From Hypoxylon rubiginosum (taxonomy: Eukaryota > Ascomycota > Sordariomycetes > Xylariales > Hypoxylaceae): a stretch of DNA of 64,000 nucleotides. The notes beneath the pieces are model-generated. The model worked only from the letters and a program-made list of their open reading frames with translations, did not search any database and was not told the DNA's origin. Where the stretch lies: positions 781,806-845,805 of the forward strand of contig CADCXA010000015.1 in assembly GCA_902806565.1 (NCBI GenBank). The letters are read 5' to 3'. A program made the translations under genes and the position numbers. Shown in pieces: positions 59,201 through 64,000 of the stretch (within the stretch, counting starts at the first letter, position 1; each line of letters opens with the position of its first letter).

Positions 59201-62200
59201 AAGTTTTTAAATATGTAATATTTATTTTTAATTTTATATTTAATATAAAATTAACGGTAATTAACTAGTAATATTTATTTTTAATGTTAATTATATTTTA
59301 TATTTTTTAAAATTTAATTATTAATAAAAAAATATAAGTATAAAACTTTATAATATATATAATAAACGTAATTTAATAATTAAATATAATAATATTTTTT
59401 AAAATCGTATTTTATATAAAATATAAAAGAAATTTTAATGTATTAATTTATAAGGTTTAAGTTTATAGTTTAATAAAATGGTTTAAATAACTAATAAAAT
59501 TTTAAAAATTTTTTATATAAAATATATTAATATATTTAGTTAATAATATATTAAAAAAGGATTTTAATATAAATATTTTTTTTTAAAAATGAAAGTGGTA
59601 TTAATATATAATTAAAATATTATTAACTAATATTTCAGGATAATTATTTAACGAGTAAATAAATTTTCCAAAGTTATAATATAATAAAATATATATTTAA
59701 CTAATTATATATTATTAAAAAATAAAATGTTTAAGAAATAATAAATTAAATAAGTTTATTTAAATTAATAAAGGAAAAATATTAAAATATTTTATATTTA
59801 ATAAAGTATATATTATTTAAAAAAACACATTTTTTTTTTTAAAGGGGTTTTTTTTTTATATTAATAAATTCTTATAATATTTCTTTATTATAACATTATA
59901 ATTTATAATATTTTATAATAATTATTTTTTATTCTTATATTTTTATTTAATAATAAGTAATATAATAATTAAAACTTTTTTTATTTATTTAAATATAGTT
60001 TTTTAATTAATTTATTATTATTTTATAATAAAAAATATCTTTTACTTATTTAAATATTTTTTTAATCTTATTAATTTTAAAAAAAACAGTAGTATTTATA
60101 ATATTATTTATTTAAAAATATTTTTTTAATATAAGGATATATTATAAGTTATAACTAATGAAAATTAATATATTACCTTTTTTTTTTATTTTTTTTTTTA
60201 TTATTATTTTTTAATAAACTTAAAGTTTAAAAATATATATATTTATCTTTTTTTTTTTTATTATTTATATGTTATATTTTTTATTTACCAGCTAATATTT
60301 ATTATATAAAACTAAAAAAATACCTTATTAAATAAATAATTATAATATTAAAAAGTAAAAATAAAATATTAATAATATATTTAAGAATAAATTTTTACGT
60401 ATATATATATTATGTTTTATTATTTAAACCTTATTTTTTTAAACTTTTATTTATTATTTATTACTTTTTATATAAATAAAAATTTAAATATATAAAACCA
60501 TATTATTAACTTCTTTTTAAAATAATATATATTAAGTTACTAAGGCTTTAATATTATACTATATATTTAATAAAATTATTATAATATATTTTTTATTTAT
60601 TATATTTTAATATTTAAATATATATTATAATATTAATTATAAAATAAAAAAAATAACTAAAAAACTAATAAAATATTAAACTATAAACATTAAAAAGTAT
60701 TTTTTTTTTATTATTATTTTTTTTATTACTAATAAACTAATAATTTTATTTAAATAATAAAATCGTTAATAGATTTATATTTTTATTTTAATAATATAAA
60801 CTAGGATTTTAATAATAGTTTAATTTTAATTTATAACTTATTAATTATATTATTATTATAATTAATATAACTATTAACCAATGTTTTTATTATTTATATA
60901 ATTTTATATTTTTAAGTTATTATTACTTATTAAATAACATTTAAATACTAATAAAAAATAACTTATATAATTTAATAAAAAATTTAAAGAACTTAAAAAA
61001 AAACAAAATGGTTTATTTTTTATAATAAATATAACCGTTAAAAAAAAAGGAAATTATAATATTTTTTATATATTTATAAAATGTTTTATTATATTTTAAA
61101 ATATAATAAAATATAATATATATAAATAAATTAAATATAATATTTATAATATTAATTTTTAATAACTAAAAAAAATATTTTAAACTAAAGATATAATATA
61201 ATTATAAAACATAAAAATTTAATTTTTTTTTATTTAAAAGTTATATATAAAAGGTTAATATAAATATAAAAACATAAAAAAGCTATATAATTTATAACTT
61301 AAATTATTTTTATTAAATAAAAAAACCATATAATAAAATAAATATATTTACCATTTAGTTTAAAATAAATAAACTAAATAATATTAACATTTATTTAAAA
61401 TAAAATAACTTTAAAAATATATTATATATATTTTTAATATTAATATATTTTATATATTATTTTAATTTATTTAAACTTATTTTATATTAAATATTATTTT
61501 AATTTTAGTTTTAATTATTTTTTTAATTATAAAAAGAAACTTAATTATAAAAAAAAATATTATTTATAAAAATTATTATATATTTTAATACTTTTAAATA
61601 TTTATATAAATAATAAACTATTATATAATAAGTAATTATTAATTATTTTTATATTTATTATATTTATTTAATAAAAAATAATAATATATAAATTATTTAT
61701 ATATATAAAAAAAAAAAAGGAAAATTAATATATAAAATATAAATTTAAATATATATTTAATTATTTATATCCTTTTATTATATTTAGTAAAAAAAACCTA
61801 TTAATCCTTGCTTTAAAAAGTATTATTATTATAAAAATAACTATTATATACTTAATATATCCTTTAATTTTATAATTTTTATAATATTTTAATAATTATT
61901 TATTTATTTTATAAATATTTAACTTTTAACCTTTTATTTTTTTTTAATTTTATATTATTTTATTTATATTTTTTCTTTTATTTTTATATTTATATAATCT
62001 TTATATTTAACATGTTTATATAACCTTATTTACGATAAAATTATAAGGTTTAGTTTTTATTTAAAGAAAATTATTATAAAAATTTATTTAATAATATATT
62101 TACTTTTTAAATATTATTTTAAAATATATTTTTAAATTTTAATATTAAGGTAGTTAAATTCTTAAACCTTAAAAAGTTTATTATATATTTAATTATTATA

Positions 62201-64000
62201 AAAATTAAATATATAATAGTTTTATTTATAATTAATAAAACCTATAAAAAAATAAAAACTAAATAAAATAAGCTTAAATTATAATATAACGTGGCTTATT
62301 ATAATTATAATAAAATCCGTATTATTATATATTTATTATTTCTTAATATAAATTTTAATCTCTTTTTATTTATTTTAATTATTTAAGAAACTATTTAATT
62401 AACTATTTTAATTTTATTAAATTTAATATTATTTCTTACTTAATTTATATTATTTATATTATTTATATTAAAGTAAATAATAACCTTATTATAAAATATA
62501 TTAACTATATTTAATATAATTTAAAAAACTTATTAAAATAATATCCCTTTTAATATATATAAGTTTATATTTTTATTAAAAAGTTTTATTATATAATTTT
62601 TAGTTAATTTATTTATATAAAATCTATTATATTTTAATTTAAAATATATTAGTTTAAAAAAAAGTTTTAAAAGTTTATTATAAATAAATATTAATATAAC
62701 TTTATTTTAAATATTAAAATTATATAAATTATATTAATTTAAATATTAAAATTATATAAAAAAAAAAAGGTTTTAAAATTTTTATATAATTATATTATAA
62801 GTTATAAAATATAATCTTTAAAATACTTATATTAATTATTATTATAATAATAAAATTATTAAATATATATTTTATTATAATTAATATTATAGTTTTTTTA
62901 TATTAACTTTTTATTTAAAGATTTAAAATTTACTTATTATTATAAATAAAAACAAAAGATAAAATAAGGAAAAATTAAATAAAAGTTTTTATTTTATTAT
63001 AAAACTTGTTTTTTTTAAATAAAAACATAATTTAATAAATAATAAAACTAATTTAAATATTAAAAAAAAATTCAGTTTAATTTATTATTAATAAATTATA
63101 ACTGTTTTATTATCTTTTAAAAAAATATATAAAATTACGTAAACTGTATTTTAAGAATATTTAAATATAAACAAGTTTATGTTTTTTTTATTAACATTTA
63201 AAGTTATTATTACTATAGTTTTAATAGTATTAAAAAATTAACTTATTTATTTTTAAATAATTTTTTACCGTTTTTAAACGGGTTTTTTATTTTTAAAAGC
63301 TTTTTAAATGAAGTTATATATAAAATATAAAATAAATAATAATAAAAATATTAAAATAAAATCTTATTAATATAAGTTAATTTTATTAAAGTTTATATTT
63401 ATTATAATTTATAAAATTAAAAGCTTATTTAATATATTAAAGTTTAATTTTAAATATAAAAACTATATATATTTTATTATATTAGCCTTCTTATTAATAA
63501 AAAAAACCAGTTTTATAAAAAATATAAAAAAATTATTTCTAAGTAATAACTAGTTTAATTAAATGATATTAATATTTTTAGTTATAATAATTAATATTAA
63601 ATAAAAAGTTATATTAGTAATAAATTTTATAATTAATTTTTTAAAAATTAAAAGCGTTTTATTAATATTTTTATTTATAATTATATTATCACCATTATTT
63701 TTATATGCCTTTTATTCTTTTATATATCTTAATTTTAATTTAAATATAAATTAAAGTAATATTATAGATATTAACTTTATAAATCTTTATATATTAAAAT
63801 ATAAAATTTAAAGAATAATAATAAATATAAGTAACATCTTTTTTAAAATATTTAATATATATCCCGTTTTAACTATATATTTATCTTTTAATTAACTTAT
63901 AATTTTATTAATATAATTATATATTTAATTAAAGTTTAAACTTATATAACTATTTTTATAATATTATAAAAACTTTAATTAAATATTTTTATTAAGTAAA

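Larger units (their letters stand above)
41760..64000. other. AT-rich block, probable RIP-destroyed repeat DNA
   Basis: From about 41.76 kb to the window end nearly all bases are A or T; single lines often have fewer than six G or C per 60. The longest open frame with an ATG is about 77 codons (42,710-42,943) and consists of Ile/Phe/Leu/Tyr, as expected by chance. Such AT isochores are typical of ascomycete repeats mutated by RIP (C to T in duplicated DNA), and the transition-only LTR pair inside supports this. Mitochondrial origin is unlikely because no mitochondrial gene, rRNA or tRNA is recognisable. The block runs off the right edge. Genes are not expected in it. Confidence 0.85.

Noticed and set aside
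41760..64000. Mitochondrial genome fragment or mitochondrial insertion
   Set aside because: AT content is even higher than in most fungal mitochondrial DNA, there are no long frames or recognisable rRNA/tRNA, and the internal direct repeats differ only by transitions, which points to RIP.

Overview
The window is nuclear DNA of a filamentous ascomycete, most likely a Sordariomycete. The genes carry short introns (52 to 162 bases, mostly under 90) with CTAAC/CTGAC-like branch sites. The gene set is typical of mould fungi: RTC5, RCF1, fungal TRK, an MCR1-like reductase, and secreted GH51 and GH13 enzymes. The last third looks like repeat DNA destroyed by RIP (repeat-induced C-to-T mutation). The order within the class cannot be fixed from the sequence alone.

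Layout. 1-41 kb is gene-rich, with 15 gene models, most of them spliced, and one clear pseudogene. In order: sulfotransferase-like protein (+), RTC5 (+), RCF1 (-), threonine dehydratase ILV1 (+), RidA/YjgF protein (+), HSL-type hydrolase (-), a ~3.7 kb gene desert with a GC-rich hairpin and a dispersed poly-G repeat, RPEL protein (+), a GH51 arabinofuranosidase broken by a 19-base tandem duplication (+), an unassigned coiled-coil protein (+), DNA polymerase kappa (+), TRK potassium transporter (-), ER FKBP2 (-), a Ser-rich small protein (+), GNA1 (-), a SET-domain protein with a signal peptide (-), a ~2.2 kb desert, an MCR1-like cytochrome b5 reductase (-) and a secreted alpha-amylase (-). From about 41.76 kb to the end is an AT block with almost no G+C and no credible coding sequence. 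It holds two 264-base direct repeats 6.64 kb apart, which I read as the LTRs of a RIP-mutated retrotransposon.

How the genes relate. Most are unrelated housekeeping genes. The exception is ILV1 followed on the same strand by RidA: threonine dehydratase releases reactive enamine/imine intermediates and RidA proteins hydrolyse them. The two upstream regions also share a 19-base motif with one mismatch, so co-regulation is a testable idea. GH51 and GH13 enzymes would both act on external polysaccharides, but only the amylase is intact here.

No CRISPR array, rRNA, convincing tRNA or secondary-metabolite cluster was seen. Exon boundaries were assigned by eye from GT/AG (one GC/AG) sites, reading-frame continuity and family knowledge.
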